DNA of 64,000 nt, taken from the NCBI GenBank assembly GCA_949710005.1, contig OX453273.1, forward strand, positions 41,592,618 to 41,656,617, read 5' to 3'. Positions 11,072 through 22,919 of this stretch are shown one piece after another. The notes beneath the pieces are model-generated. The model had not been told where the DNA came from. It was given only the letters and a program-made list of their open reading frames with translations, and searched no databases. Position numbers and translations under genes: made by a program. Position 1 is the stretch's first letter. The number at the start of each line of letters is the position of its first letter. This DNA comes from Ricordea florida. Taxonomy: Eukaryota; Cnidaria; Anthozoa; Corallimorpharia; Ricordeidae.

Positions 11072-14000
11072 CTAGAAATACGACTCCCGCAAAAACCTCG
11101 CGAAGCTAGTTTTTGAAGAAGTCACAATGCTTTCATATTTTATTCTTTTTTTATATATTATATATATATTTTTTTTTATATCAGCGTAATCCCCATTATT
11201 TTATTTCTTATGCTGTGTTTGGTACACAATTAGTGACACCTGGTGCAAATTACATGATCAGTATACCGCTCAACACAGTGCTTAAAAATTGACCTTCATT
11301 TAGCTCTTTCACTGCCACTTAGATTGCACCAGAGGGAATAGAAGTAAAATTATTTATTATCTTGACAGGGAATACAGAGTCGATGAAGTATCACAATAAT
11401 ATTCACTTAACACAAATTGAAAATGATTGTAAATCTTTTGCAGGTGAAATCTTGAAGAGTTGATATGAATGCTTGTGTTTACCACAGTGTAAAAACCTGT
11501 GTTTTTTTTCTTTAGTTTTATTTTCTTAGTCTCTACTGCTTTGTCTTCTTTGTTGTACATCACTTTTGAACACAATATGTTCTTACACAGAGGATGAGTT
11601 GAATGCTCCAATTATTTTTTGTTTATGTTTTTTGGTTATAATTGCATGAGATTCATTGTAAGAAGAATCTTCTGATTAGATATGTTATTGTCTACTGCAG
11701 TCATTATTTCATTCCCGGGTAACCACAATTGAGAGCATTATGAATAGTGCATGTTTTAATGTGTGTAACTCTTTTCAGTTGCAATGGTACCCCCAGTGGT
11801 AGATAGAAAAATTCCTCTTCCCTCAAAAGAGATGCCATATCAACAAATTGGGGGTAAAACAATTGAATTCTACAAAAGCTTTGAATAAAGGTTTGGTAGG
11901 TTTTGTAAATAGATTAGTCAAAGTACCAGATAATTCTTATTCTTTTAAACAAATTTTACGTAAACATGTTAAAATTATAGACAATTTCTCATTTGGCAAG
12001 GGGGCAAGCGTAGTCGCTAACAAAAAGGATGATTTTGTATATTTTTAAATTTTATATTTATTATTTGATGATGTATGTAAATTTATTTTCTTAGTTAGTA
12101 TTAGTTAATTCTGACTTATTTGTATATACTACTTCGAAATTTATAAATGTAACTTTTATAAATGTAATTCTTAATTTTTAGGATAGTAGGTCCACATCAG
12201 CCCTTTGGCTCTTTTACTCAACCTACTCATCAAATAAAGTATGTATGTATGTATGTATGTAATAGTGAGTGCCGACTGTATAGTATGTGGTTGTGCTATT
12301 TTTAGGTCATATCATAAAAACAATACATGTAAGAAAGAGTTATTGAAATCTTAATATGTTCAAAAAGATTGCTGCACTACGTACTCCTGTAAAAAAAATA
12401 ATGTGAAATCAACATCAATCAGTCAAAAGTATATACCACATGAAAGTTTAATTGTGCTGTTACAGAAACAGGCAAAATATCCATACCCAACCATAGAATA
12501 GTACATTATTTTGAATATATGAAAATTTCTATTATAAAAACTGCAGAAGAAAGATTTAATATAAGGACGGTATTTCATCGAAAAAGTCATGGCAGCCAGA
12601 GGTATTGAACTGTAACCAATGACATATAGTAACGAGAAGAACTATCATTATATTATTATCATTATTATTATCATTACAATTATTATTACTGGTATTGATA
12701 TTATTATTGTTATATTTTTTATGTTAAACATAATATATTTTTATGGGGTGGGATTCATGTCTTAATCTTGGTAAAGTTATTGTTACTCTACTACTAAAAG
12801 CAATACAAAAATCTTCTTAATAGGCTTTCCATCAGAGGTGGTAGTAATCAAAACAGCTCCAAACAATACCATTTCTTCTTAAAGGCTTAGAATCTAGTGC
12901 AGTCATTTGTCTAGAAAGTTTGTGTGGAAAATCATTATTGAAAGCATAGGGCATTTAGGAAACTGGAAACACTTGTTACTACATACAGCACACTTGCAAT
13001 GAATATATGAGAAAGATCATAAACATTTTGACATTACAAAATTTATTTTCTTCTTTATAAAGTTTTTCCAATGTAAAAGGTTAATTGCATGTTGTGGTTG
13101 TTATGAAATATTGATATTTGACATCATAAAAATAAAGTAAACGGCAGAAAGTAACAAAGTTAATATGTTATGTCTAACTTTGCAAATTAAGGCTTGAATT
13201 AACATTTCATTTGTGAAAAAAGGGCAGGGGTTCTAGATAGCAATATGATCAGGGGAGGAGGGGGGGGTCATTGCACTCTAAGGTAAAACTGACCCATTGT
13301 GAAAAGGCTATGAAACTTGTTGTCTCTACGCAATATTATTGAAACCTTTCAATCAGAGAATACATACATATATATATATATATATAGCAAAGAGAAATAC
13401 TACTCGGAATTCAGTAATCACATTTGCTTTATTTTAAAATGATCGCATTGGTCACTGATAATATTGCAGAACCAGTACTTTATAGTGACACAGGGTATAT
13501 ATTCTGTTGAAAATGTTTAACATAACTGCTAGATCAAGAAAATTTACAATATTTTCACTGTTGCAATGATATCAGATCACATCGTTATAAACGATTGCTA
13601 TAACAACTGCAACTCTCTGTGTTGGGAATTACTTCAAACTGGAAACGCTATCGTGTTATTATGAAATATACCTATTTACATTCTATTGTAATGTGTTGGT
13701 CGTCTTCCGATTCCGTTTTTAGACTAATAGAATTATTTTCCAGAGACATCTCCAATCGCTGAAGTCGTTCCTACTCGGCTTCCCTTCTAAGTCATTTTGC
13801 TAAATGTAGTACACCAATATATTTCGTTATGTAATCGTTCACTCATGTCCTGTATTTCTATCAATAACACATTCAAATTCCAAACTAACTTGATTGAATT
13901 CCTGGTCCTTTTCCCTGCTGTTTCGTTTGCCTTTTTCTGGAGCGAGCAGTTGTTGTCTTGGCTGCGATTTCTGTTGTTATTCTCTCTGCTGTCGTTTCTC

Positions 14001-14264
14001 TATCCCTGCTTTGAGTCGTGCTTTCCTCGTGTTGATTTTCACGGGATTCGAACTTACTCGGCGACGATCTCGTGCTAATATTTCTTGAATATCTCGGAGA
14101 TCACCTTGCTGGGATGTACTTCCAGGACGAGTGAAATCGGTTTCCACAAAATTTACATTACTTTCAAAAAGGCATCACCGAATAATGGCGGAAATTCAGC
14201 GTTCTCAAGTGCGTTACTATTGCCAGGTAACCTGGCCTGCGAACGGACACCTTTAAAATATAGA
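11072..14264 (-). mobile_element. Non-autonomous Helitron, copy D (inverted, nested)
   Basis: Reverse orientation: the 3' terminus CTAGAAATACGACTC is at the left, directly after the copy C break, and the 5' terminus AAAATATAGA is at 14264. It sits inside copy C/E, so it is the younger insertion or came in with the GC-rich module to its right. It carries a LINE 3' fragment (11899-12260) that is absent from the other copies. Confidence 0.75.
11899..12260 (+). mobile_element. LINE 3' end fragment with (TATG)n tail
   Basis: Present in Helitron copy D but absent at the same place in copies A, B and E, so it is an insertion. It encodes about 48 codons ending KKDDFVYF and a stop at 12048, followed by a short 3' UTR and a TATG tetranucleotide tail (12238-12260). 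A short C-terminal piece plus a simple-repeat tail is typical of a severely 5'-truncated CR1/L2-type LINE. The clade is not certain. Confidence 0.55.
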
Positions 14265-14279
14265 TATATATATATAAAC

Positions 14280-14314
<35 letters not shown>

Positions 14315-14421
14315 AAAACTCTCGGCTCGATTTACTCGGGCTTGCGAGCCACGTGGTCTGACCGGAACCGACACGATTAGTAACCTCGCTACGCTCGGCC
14401 TTCGGCCTCGCTTCGCGAGGA
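14265..14421. repeat. TA-rich tract and inverted GC-rich module
   Basis: A TATATA tract is followed by an inverted copy of the module seen at 5200-5330 (CTCGGCTCGATTTACTCGG through CTCGCTTCGCGAGGA). Together with Helitron D it forms the whole insertion that splits Helitron C. Confidence 0.6.
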
Positions 14422-16780
14422 ACTAAATTTAGCAAAACGGCTTAGAAGGGAAACCGAGTAGAAACAACTACAACGATTGGAGATGTCTCTGGAAAATAAT
14501 TATATTAGTCTAAAAACGGAATAGGAAGACGACCAACAGATTACAAGAGAATGTAAGTAGGTATTTTTCATAATAAAGCGATAGCGTTTCCATTTTAAAG
14601 AAATTCCCAACACAGAGAGTTGCAGTTGTTATAACAATCATTTACAACGATGTGATCTGATATCATTGCAACAGTGAAAATATTGTAAATTTTCTTGATC
14701 TAGCAGTTATGTTTAGCATTTTCAACAGAATATATACCCAGTGTCACTATAAAGTACTGGTTCTGCAATATCATCAGTGATCAATGCGATCATTTGAAAA
14801 TAAAGCAAATGTTATAACTTACTTCTGAGTAGTATTTCTCTTTGCTTATATATATATGTATGTATTTTCTGATTGAAAGGTTTCAATAATATTACGTATA
14901 GACAACAAGTTTCATAGCCTTTTCACAATGGTTCAATTTTACCTTAGAGTTCAATGACCCCCCCCCCCCCCCGATAATATTGCAATCTAGAAACCTGGCC
15001 CATTTCCCACAAATGAAATGTTAATTCAAGCCTTAATTAACATATTAACCTTGTTACTTTCTGCTGTTTACTTCATTTTTATGATGTCAAATATCAATAT
15101 TTAATAACAACTACAACATACAGTTTACGTTTTACGTTGGAAAAACTTTATAAAGAAGAAAATAAATTTTGTAATGCCAAAATGTTTATGATCTTTCTTA
15201 CGTATTCATTGCAAGTGTGCTGTATGTAGTAACAAGTGTTTCAAGTTTTTTAAACGCCCTATGCTTTCAATAATGATTTTCCACACAAACTTTATAGACA
15301 AATGACCGCACTAGATTCTAAGCCTTTAAGAAGAAATGGTATTGTTTGGAGCTGTTTTGATTACTACCACCTCTGATGGAAAGCCTATTAAGAAGATTTT
15401 TGTATTGCTTGTAGTAGTAGAGTAACAATACCTTTACAAAGGTTAGGACATGCATCCCACCCCATAAAAATATATTGTGTTAAACGTAAAAAATATAACA
15501 ATAGTAATAATAATAATATCAATACCAGTAATAATAATAGTAATGATAATAATAATGATAATGATATAATTATAGTGCTTCTCATTACTATATGTCATTG
15601 GTTACAGTTCAATACCTCTGGCTGCCATGACTTTTTCGATGAAATGCCATCCTTATATTAAATCTTTCTTCTGCAGTTTTTAAAATAGAAATTTGCATAT
15701 ATTCAAAATAATATAATCTTCTCTTGTTGGGTATGGATATTTTGCTTGTTTCTGTATCAGCACAATTAAACTTTCATTTGGTATATACTTTTGACTGATT
15801 GATGTTGATTTCACATTATTTTTTTACAGGAGTACGTAGTGCAGCAATCTTTTTCAACATATTAAGATTTCAATAACTCTTTATTTCATGTATTGTTTTT
15901 ATGATATGACCTAAAAATAGAACAACCACATACTATACAGTCGGCACTCACTATTACCAATCCTTTATTCAAAGTTTTTGTAGAATCCAAGTGTTTTATC
16001 CCCATTTTTTATGTAATGACATTGTATCTCACACTTCTGTTGACATGGCATCTCTTTTGAGGGAAGAGGAATTTTCTTATCTACCACTGAGAGTACCATT
16101 GCAACTTAAGAGAGTGCACAAATTGAAACATGCACTATTCATAATGCTGTCAATTGTGGTTACCTAGGAATGAAATAATGACTGCAGTAGACAATAAAAT
16201 ATCTAATCAGAAGATTCTTCTTACAATGAACCTCATCCAATTATAACCAAAAAACATAAAAAATAATTGGAGCATTCAACTCATCCTCAGTGTAAGAACA
16301 TATTGTGTTTAAAAGGGATGTACAACAAAGGAGACAAAGCAGTAGAGACTAAGAAAATAAAACTAAAAAAAAAACAGGTTTTTACACCATGGTAAACACA
16401 AGCATTCATATCAACTCTTCAAGATTTCACCTGCAAAAGACTTACAATCATTTTCAATTTGTGTTAAGTGAATATTATTGTGGTACTTCATCGACTCTGT
16501 ATTCCCTGTGAAGATAATAAATAATTTTACTTCTATTCCCTCTGGTGCAATCTCAGTGACAGTGAAAGAACTAAATGAAGGTCAATTTTTAAGCACTGTG
16601 TTGACCGGTATACTGGTCATGTAATTTTCACCAGGTGTCACTAATTTTGTACCAAACATAGCATAACAAATAAAATAATGGGGATTACACTGATATAAAA
16701 AATATAAAATAAAATATAAAAGCATTATGACTTCTTCAAAAACTAGCTTCGCGAGGTTTTTGCGGGAGTCGTATTTCTAG
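14422..16780 (+). mobile_element. Helitron copy C, 3' part
   Basis: Resumes the broken copy C and ends GGAGTCGTATTTCTAG before a host T. It includes a C-homopolymer (about 14958-14971) and an AAT microsatellite (15500-15570). A minus-strand frame here (15388-15585) is made of that microsatellite and is not a gene. Confidence 0.75.
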
Positions 16781-17125
16781 TAGAGTGTTTATTCTAGTTC
16801 AGTTCAGCGTAAATCTACTCGCCTTCTATTACAAATGCCTTTCTCTCATTGGCTTCGCACGCTACTCATTATCAATCTATTGTGTGATAGAAATTTAGTA
16901 GAGTGAGTAGCCTAACAGTGTCTTGCCAGCAAAATGACGGCCGCCTTTTCCCGTATATTTATATTAAAACAGTAGATTTATAGTGGTATTAAAAAATTAG
17001 TTTATTCGCTCTCTTTCTATGTGTGTTATTTGGAACTCGGGCCTCGCACTCATTAACTAACACTCGATAGAAATCTCGCGCTAAATTCCAGTTTCTACAG
17101 TAACTTTTTCTATTTGTTTTTGCAG

Positions 17126-17299
17126 ACTGTCCAACGCTTCCATCAACCATACCCAACGGTCGAGTGGATGGAACAGGGTCAATAGAGGGTTCTTATTATC
17201 ATTTCACCTGTAATCAAGGATATTCACTTATTGGTGCAGACACGCTGTACTGTAATCAAGATGGTATCTGGAATGGCTCGGTTCCCAAGTGTCTCAAAG
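17126..17299 (+). CDS. Sushi/CCP exon 1 of receptor gene
   Basis: The 174-bp phase 1-1 exon has an acceptor TTTTTGCAG and a donor AAAG|GTAATG. It encodes one complete sushi (CCP) domain of 58 residues starting DCPTLPSTIPNG, with the four family cysteines (CPT, TCNQ, YCNQ, PKC) and the conserved Trp before Cys4. Sushi domains are small extracellular beta modules for protein binding. It is almost identical to exon 4, its duplicate. Earlier exons, including the signal peptide, are not visible; they lie upstream of the Helitron block or outside the window. Confidence 0.85.
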
Positions 17300-18237
17300 G
17301 TAATGTACTGAGATAAACTTGCGCATGGCTGGGGGAATTAGTTTGAAGAGCAATATTTTGTACATTGTGAAAAATTCTCATTTTAGGGTACATATTTCTT
17401 GCTTTGGGGGAAAGTGCTGTAATGCGCACACTTGTATGTCTCACAGGTTAAATCAACTCTAAACTTCAAACCCAGAGAACATATTTTTCAGAAATAGTTG
17501 TCGGATTTAAAAAGACATCACTTTATGATTCTGTGAACGTTATACCATCGGAACGTTATCTCCTTGGTATAAATCTAGTTTTAAATCTTGTTTAAACAAT
17601 TATTGTTTTTATTGTTCGCCACCAAATTTTCTTCCGCGTACCATTTGAAAAACATTTAAAATCCACTAAATGCAGATCAAATATCTCCCATTAAAAGTAT
17701 ATACCTTCAAAAACTTTAACCGCATACAAAAGTCGCCACCTTGGGTTTTGGGTACTCCACATCTTCTTCGCTGACGTCGGCGAAGCGATCGAGTAGCCAT
17801 AGTTATTAAAATTTTCACGGACGAGAACTATCCATCGGTGCATTTTCTTGGGAAGTGCACTATGGGCTGCTGGCGGATAGTGTCTGTCCACTAACGCGTC
17901 ACGTGATCAATTTAAACCAACAAGAATCGGAGAAAATTTAGTGGTGAACTATAATCTTAAATAGCAAGAGCCTCCTGTTCGTGAAGACGTGGACACAAAG
18001 TTACCTTTGAATTTTAGAAGTGGCCTCTATTTTAACTCGAACTGAAACTCCAAGGTGTCATTTCTGGTATACCCTACAAACCTGAAGGCTGGATTCTATA
18101 CGTTTAACTAGATACATGTTTAGGTTCTATAACGTTTTACTGGGTTAGAATATCAACACTGTTTGGCACCTCTAATTTGGCTTTTTAATTAGCTTGGTAA
18201 TAAACAATAACAAAAATGTTTGTTATTCTCCCTACAG

Positions 18238-18411
18238 ATTGTCCCAAACTACCCGCGGTAGTGAACAACGGATACATAAATGGCTCAGGGTCTGTAGAGG
18301 GCTCTTTATATAGATTCGGTTGTAAAGATGGCTACTCTCTGGTCGGGAATGATACGTTGTATTGTACCAAGGAGGGTCAATGGAATGCCAGCGTTCCCAG
18401 TTGTCTGAAAG
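18238..18411 (+). CDS. Sushi/CCP exon 2 of receptor gene
   Basis: 174-bp phase 1-1 exon, acceptor TCTCCCTACAG, donor GAAAG|GTAAAA. It encodes a sushi domain starting DCPKLPAVVNNG with four Cys and the Trp. An in-frame ATG in the intron just upstream (18216) is not the start, since the acceptor and phase match the other exons. Duplicate of exon 5. Confidence 0.85.
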
Positions 18412-18506
18412 GTAAAAATTTTCATTTGTACCTCATAACCTGAAGAACTGCGTGAGTCACAATATCGCCCCTCAAATTATGAAACGTTTCTGAAAGATGC
18501 ATTTTT

Positions 18507-18795
18507 CAGCATGTCACAGGCAAATTCCAGAAAAGGAAATCCGAGTTCTTTCAATGGGAGTCGAACCAACGTCCTTTCTATTACTTCGGACGCCCTACTA
18601 CTGAGCTATAGGAGACTCGATTGATGGGTAGGCTTAATGGTTCGTTCTCACAAACCTAGCCGGTTTATGGTCTTGCTCCCACGAGTCTTCAATAGCTCAC
18701 TGGTAAATCGTCCAAATTAGTAATCGGAAGATCGTTGGTTCGACTCCTGTTGGACGAACTCGGATTTCGTTCCCGAATTTGCTTGTGACATGCTG
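18507..18795. repeat. Head-to-head pair of tRNA-derived SINEs
   Basis: Two tRNA-like units face each other. The minus-strand one has an A box TAGCTCAGTAGTAGG and B box GGTTCGACTCC (about 18550-18620). The plus-strand one has TAGCTCACTGGTAAAT and GGTTCGACTCC (about 18690-18750). Shared tails with GACATGCTG lie at the outer ends. They lie in an intron and would fold back in the pre-mRNA. Confidence 0.6.
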
Positions 18796-18970
18796 GATAA
18801 TACGTCTTTAACACATTCACTGGGCTCAGCAAATACCATCTTCATTACATGCCGCAATAAGATGTTTATAAATGAGGTCCTTCTGTACAGATGCAGAAGC
18901 GTTCCTCCCAGATATTAAGGTGAAAATTCTGAATATAATTAAAAGTTGGATTTTTTTTCTTCTTTTTAAG

Positions 18971-19144
18971 AATGTCCTACACTCCCGTCATCGATAACGA
19001 ACGGATTTGTGAACGGAAAAGGCTTTCTAGAAGGCACTTACTATCGATTTACGTGCAGGAAAGGGTTCTCTCTTGTGGGAGCAACTACGTTATACTGCAG
19101 TGACCAGGGAAAGTGGAATGGCACGGTGCCTATCTGTTTAATAG
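18971..19144 (+). CDS. Sushi/CCP exon 3 of receptor gene
   Basis: 174-bp phase 1-1 exon, acceptor TCTTTTTAAG, donor AATAG|GTAAGG. The encoded domain begins ECPTLPSSITNG and carries the four Cys, the Trp and an N-glycosylation sequon (NGT). Unlike exons 1-2 and 4-5 it has no close duplicate in the window. Confidence 0.85.
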
Positions 19145-19666
19145 GTAAGGAATAAATGTTTGACTGTAAACCATCACGTCAAGTCTGTGTTGGAAATATA
19201 GTGCTTCAGGCGACTGGTACGTCAAGTGATAATGCCTGCAGCTAATGGATGACACGAATCAATGGTAGGCAGTTATGAAATATCATTTAATTTAAGTGCG
19301 AATTGGGGCACTCACGCGGTAAACTGAAAAAGGATCCTTGCCACAAACAGGGCTAAAAACGGCAAGAATGGCAGGTGAACGAGTTATGCTTGGAAAAGGA
19401 GTTGGAGCCCGGAATAGCCGTAGTTCCAAATACCTGTACTGGTAAAAGTGGAAATTGAACTCGGGACTGCCAGATTTAAAAACGAAAATGTGGCCGAGAA
19501 TAGACCTGAATAAAATCTTAGTATATGCAATAGTCTTTGGGTAATGATGTTGAATGATGATTGGTAACTAAATTTTCTCTTAAAAGAAGCCTGGGTTGCA
19601 AAGATATCTTTGATTTGCTAAGATTAACGATATAAGGTAGTCCCGGATTAGCCGTTTATGATTGAT
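19145..19666. other. Intron between sushi exons 3 and 4
   Basis: No exon-like frame seen. Scattered repeat-like words (for example GGCAGTTATG and AACTCGGGACTG, the latter like a SINE B box on the minus strand) are too degraded to assign. Confidence 0.4.
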
Positions 19667-20010
19667 AGAGTCTTTATTCTATTTCAGTTCAGTGTAAATC
19701 GACTCGCTTTCATTTACTAATGCCTTTCTTTTATTGGCTTCGTACGCTACTCACTATCAATCTATTGTGTGATAGAAAGTTAGTAGAGTGAGTAACCTAG
19801 CAGTGTCTTGTTTGCAAGATGACGGTCGCTTCTTCCCGTATATTTATATCAAAACAGTAGATTTATAGTGGTATTAAAAAATTAGTTTATTCGCTCTCCT
19901 TCTATGCGTGTTATTTGGCACTCTGGCCTCGCGCTCATTAACTAACACTCGATAGAAATCTCGCGCTAAATTCCAGTTTCTACAGTAACTTTTTCTATTT
20001 GTTTTGGCAG

Positions 20011-20184
20011 ACTGTCCAATGCTTCCATCAACCATAGCCAACGGTCGTGTGGATGGAACAGGGTCAATAGAGGGTTCTTATTATCATTTCACCTGTAATC
20101 AAGGATATTCACTTATTGGTGCAGACACGCTGTACTGTAATCAAGATGGTATCTGGAATGGCTCGGTTCCCAAGTGTCTCAAAG
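20011..20184 (+). CDS. Sushi/CCP exon 4 of receptor gene
   Basis: 174-bp phase 1-1 exon, acceptor GTTTTGGCAG, donor AAAG|GTAATG. The domain starts DCPMLPSTIANG and differs from exon 1 by only a couple of residues near its start, so the duplication is young or kept alike by gene conversion. Four Cys and the Trp are intact. Confidence 0.85.
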
Positions 20185-20848
20185 GTAATGTACTGAGATA
20201 AACTTGAGTATGCTTGGGGGAATTAGATTGAAGAGCATTTTTTTAGGTTGTGAAAAATTCCCATTTTAGGATGTTTCTTGCTTCTGCGGGAACTGCTATA
20301 ATGCGCACGCTTGTATGTCTGACAGGTTGAGTTAACTCTAAACTTCAAACGCAGAGAGCATATTTTTCAGAAATAGTTGTCGGATTTTAAAGGACATCAC
20401 TTCATGATTCTGTGAAAGTTATACCATCAGAACGCTACCTCCTTGGTATAAATCTAGTCTTAAATCTTATTTAAACAATTATTGTTTTTATTGTTCGCCA
20501 TTAAATTTTCTTCCACGTACCATTTAAAAAACAGTTAAAATCCACTAAATGCAGATCAAATATGTCGCATTAAAAGTTTTGTTACCTTCAAAAACTTTAA
20601 CCGCATACGAAGTCGCCTCCTTGGGTTGTTGGGTACTCCACATCTTCGCTGACGTCGGCGAAGCGATCGAGTAGCCATACTTATTAAAATTTTCACGGAC
20701 GGGAACTATCCATCGGTGCATTTTCTTCGGAAGTGCACTGTGGACTTCCGGCGGATAGTGTCTGTCCGGAGACGGACACTAACGCGTCACGTGATCAATT
20801 TAAACCAATAAGAATCGATGAAAGTTTAGTGGTGAATTATAATCTTAA

Positions 20849-21494
20849 CTAGACGCTCTCGGGAACGTTCACTGGGGCTACACTTGATAATACGGCTCCG
20901 AACAAACGTGAATGTGGGTTTACGCCTAAGGTTTGTATATATTGTATACTATATGGTTGGTTCCACGACCGCAAAAAACCTACCAGACTGTATATCGCAC
21001 CGTAATTGTTGTCGACGTCGTGTTTAAGCTGAGCGATTTTATCAGAAAGTTTTCTAAAGGTTTTACAGAAATTTCAGTGATAGTTGGGTTTGTTTACTAA
21101 TCGAATTAATGTTGACCAATCAGCTTTCTTGGTTCCCACGGTAAAAAACAGTCGTGAAACTTGATGCCATTCATCTGATTCCAAGTTATCGAAGGCGAAG
21201 AAGCGATATGTGGGAAAAACAACAATATTACTCCTCAATCGCGGGATATACTTTTCTTCCGATTTAGCCTTATTGGCCCTGTTCCCGCTAATCTCTTTCC
21301 ACACGACCACGTAGAAAAAAAAAACTTGAGTTTGAATAAGAAAAGATCCATGGATAATTTTGAAGGCGCCTCGCTTTTATGCCTTCAGGGACACCGCAGA
21401 CCGCGAGCAGCGCAGGCTTGCTCATTCTCGACGTTGTCGATAGACTTATAGGAAACCGAAACCTAGACTCGTGCTACCACAGGTAGCCCGAGTA
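20849..21494 (-). mobile_element. CTAG-ended repeat inserted in the second duplicate
   Basis: Present in copy 2 and absent from copy 1 (AATCTTAAATAGCAAGAG). The left end is CTAGACGCTCTCGG and the right end is GGTAGCCCGAGTA. In reverse orientation the ends (TACTCGGGCT ... GCGTCTAG) match the element at 62311-62597. CTAG at one terminus hints at a second Helitron-like family, but the 5' end is not a clear TC start. A frame at 21074-21310 has no recognisable product. Confidence 0.5.
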
Positions 21495-21674
21495 AATAGT
21501 AAGAGCCTCCTATTCGTGAAGACGTGGACACAAAATTACCTTTGAATTTAAGAAGTGGCCCCAATTTTACCCTAGAAACCTGAAGGCTAGATTCTATACG
21601 TTTACTAGATAGATGTTTAGGTTCTATAAAGTTTTACGGGGTTAGAACATCCACACTGTTTGGCACGTCCAATT

Positions 21675-21819
21675 GGCATATAATTCATAGTAGGCCATCA
21701 TATACAGTGTTTACAGGGGTATACAAGGGTTTACAAAGGTATATCCTTGTAAACCCTTGTATACCCGTGTAAACACTCTATATGGTGACTATATGGTGGC
21801 CTACCATGAATTATATGCC
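21675..21819. repeat. 145-bp near-perfect palindrome (fold-back MITE)
   Basis: GGCATATAATTCATAG at the left pairs with CTATGAATTATATGCC-like sequence at the right. The centre repeats GTATACAAGGGTTTACA and its complement. Copy 1 of the duplication lacks it. Confidence 0.85.
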
Positions 21820-21888
21820 CCTCTAATTTGACTTTTTAATTAGCTTGGTAATAAACAATAACAAAAATGTTTGTTATTCTCCCTACAG

Positions 21889-22062
21889 ATTGTCCCAAAC
21901 TGCCCGCGGTAGTGAACAACGGATACATAAATGGCTCAGGGTCTGTAGAGGGCTCTTTATATAGATTCAGTTGTAAAGATGGCTACTCTCTGGTCGGGAA
22001 TGATACCTTGTATTGTACTAAGGAGGGTCAATGGAATGCCAGCGTACCGAGTTGTCTGAAAG
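21889..22062 (+). CDS. Sushi/CCP exon 5 of receptor gene
   Basis: 174-bp phase 1-1 exon, acceptor TCTCCCTACAG, donor GAAAG|GTACAA. The domain begins DCPKLPAVVNNG like exon 2, with a G-to-S change beside Cys2 and otherwise the same protein. Introns on both sides are also alike, so exons 4 and 5 were duplicated as a block. Confidence 0.85.
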
Positions 22063-22886
22063 GTACAAATGTGCAACTTACAGTAACTGTCGGGCATGTA
22101 TAATTTTGCTGTCGTTGTATAGTGATGAACTAATTTCTAAGGTTTTAATAGCATACACTACTATTTTGAAGGCTATACAGCATTGCAACTCTATTCTTCG
22201 TCATTGTTTCTATGTCTTTTTATGTTATTAACCTTAACGAGGGTCTCCCAGGGAAGGGGGGTAGGGAGGTTTGTTCTTTTTTCCATGTTCCTGCGGGTTT
22301 TCTTTATTTGTTCCCCATAACATTCCTGCTTGCTACGCATCCTTAATTCCCCCACCCCCTTCCACAGAGTTTTGACCAGTTTTTGTTTCTGTGTTTCCTA
22401 AAACAGGAGTCATGTTCCCTTGTTTTCTAGGATATTTTACCTTTCTTCCCTTGTTTTCCAAAACCCCTTAAGAGATCCTCTTTAATTCCTCTGTCCTTGG
22501 AAAGATACATTTGTAAAGGTAATCATACGGTTTCGAGTTCAATTTGGAATTAATTTGCACGAGTGAGTTTTTCAAAAAGTTGAAATTGCACGAGTAGCTT
22601 CGGCTCGTGCAATTTCAGCTTTTTTCCGAACGAGAAAAACCGTATGATTATTTATTAATAATATAAACATGAAAAAATTAGCCTGAAGGAAGTGCCGGAA
22701 GATCTCATTGCGGACAGGAAGTGTGCATTTGACGCGGATTTGACACTTTATTTACTGATTGGCTGATTAAGATCTGCTGATAACGCTACGAACTCAAAGC
22801 GGTTCGTTTAAAAATAAAGAATATCATAATCCAGAATATCGATGTGTAATTTGCACTGGTGTTACACTTTTTGCACTGGTGTTACA

Positions 22887-22919
<33 letters not shown>

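Larger units (their letters stand above)
16781..18430 (+). repeat. Tandem segmental duplication, copy 1 (two sushi exons)
   Basis: Copy 1 begins at TAGAGTGTTTATTCTAG and includes two sushi exons with their introns. Copy 2 (19667-22080) has the same order, with only scattered differences in exons and introns apart from two insertions. The flanking A/T-rich part (16785-17080) also resembles the GAGTAGCG-rich MITE family at 24240-24760. Confidence 0.8.
19667..22080 (+). repeat. Tandem segmental duplication, copy 2
   Basis: Copy of 16781-18430 with two later insertions: a 0.65-kb repeat (20849-21494) and a 145-bp palindrome (21675-21819). Copy 1 shows the uninterrupted version of both sites, so the duplication came before these insertions or they occurred in copy 2 only. 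Confidence 0.8.

Noticed and set aside
15388-15585. Leu-rich minus-strand protein
   Set aside because: Derived from an AAT microsatellite in the Helitron body.
18216-18443. Independent small sushi genes starting at intronic ATGs (18216, 20004, 21867, 28080)
   Set aside because: Each ATG lies before a normal 3' splice site; size, phase and spacing show internal exons of one gene.
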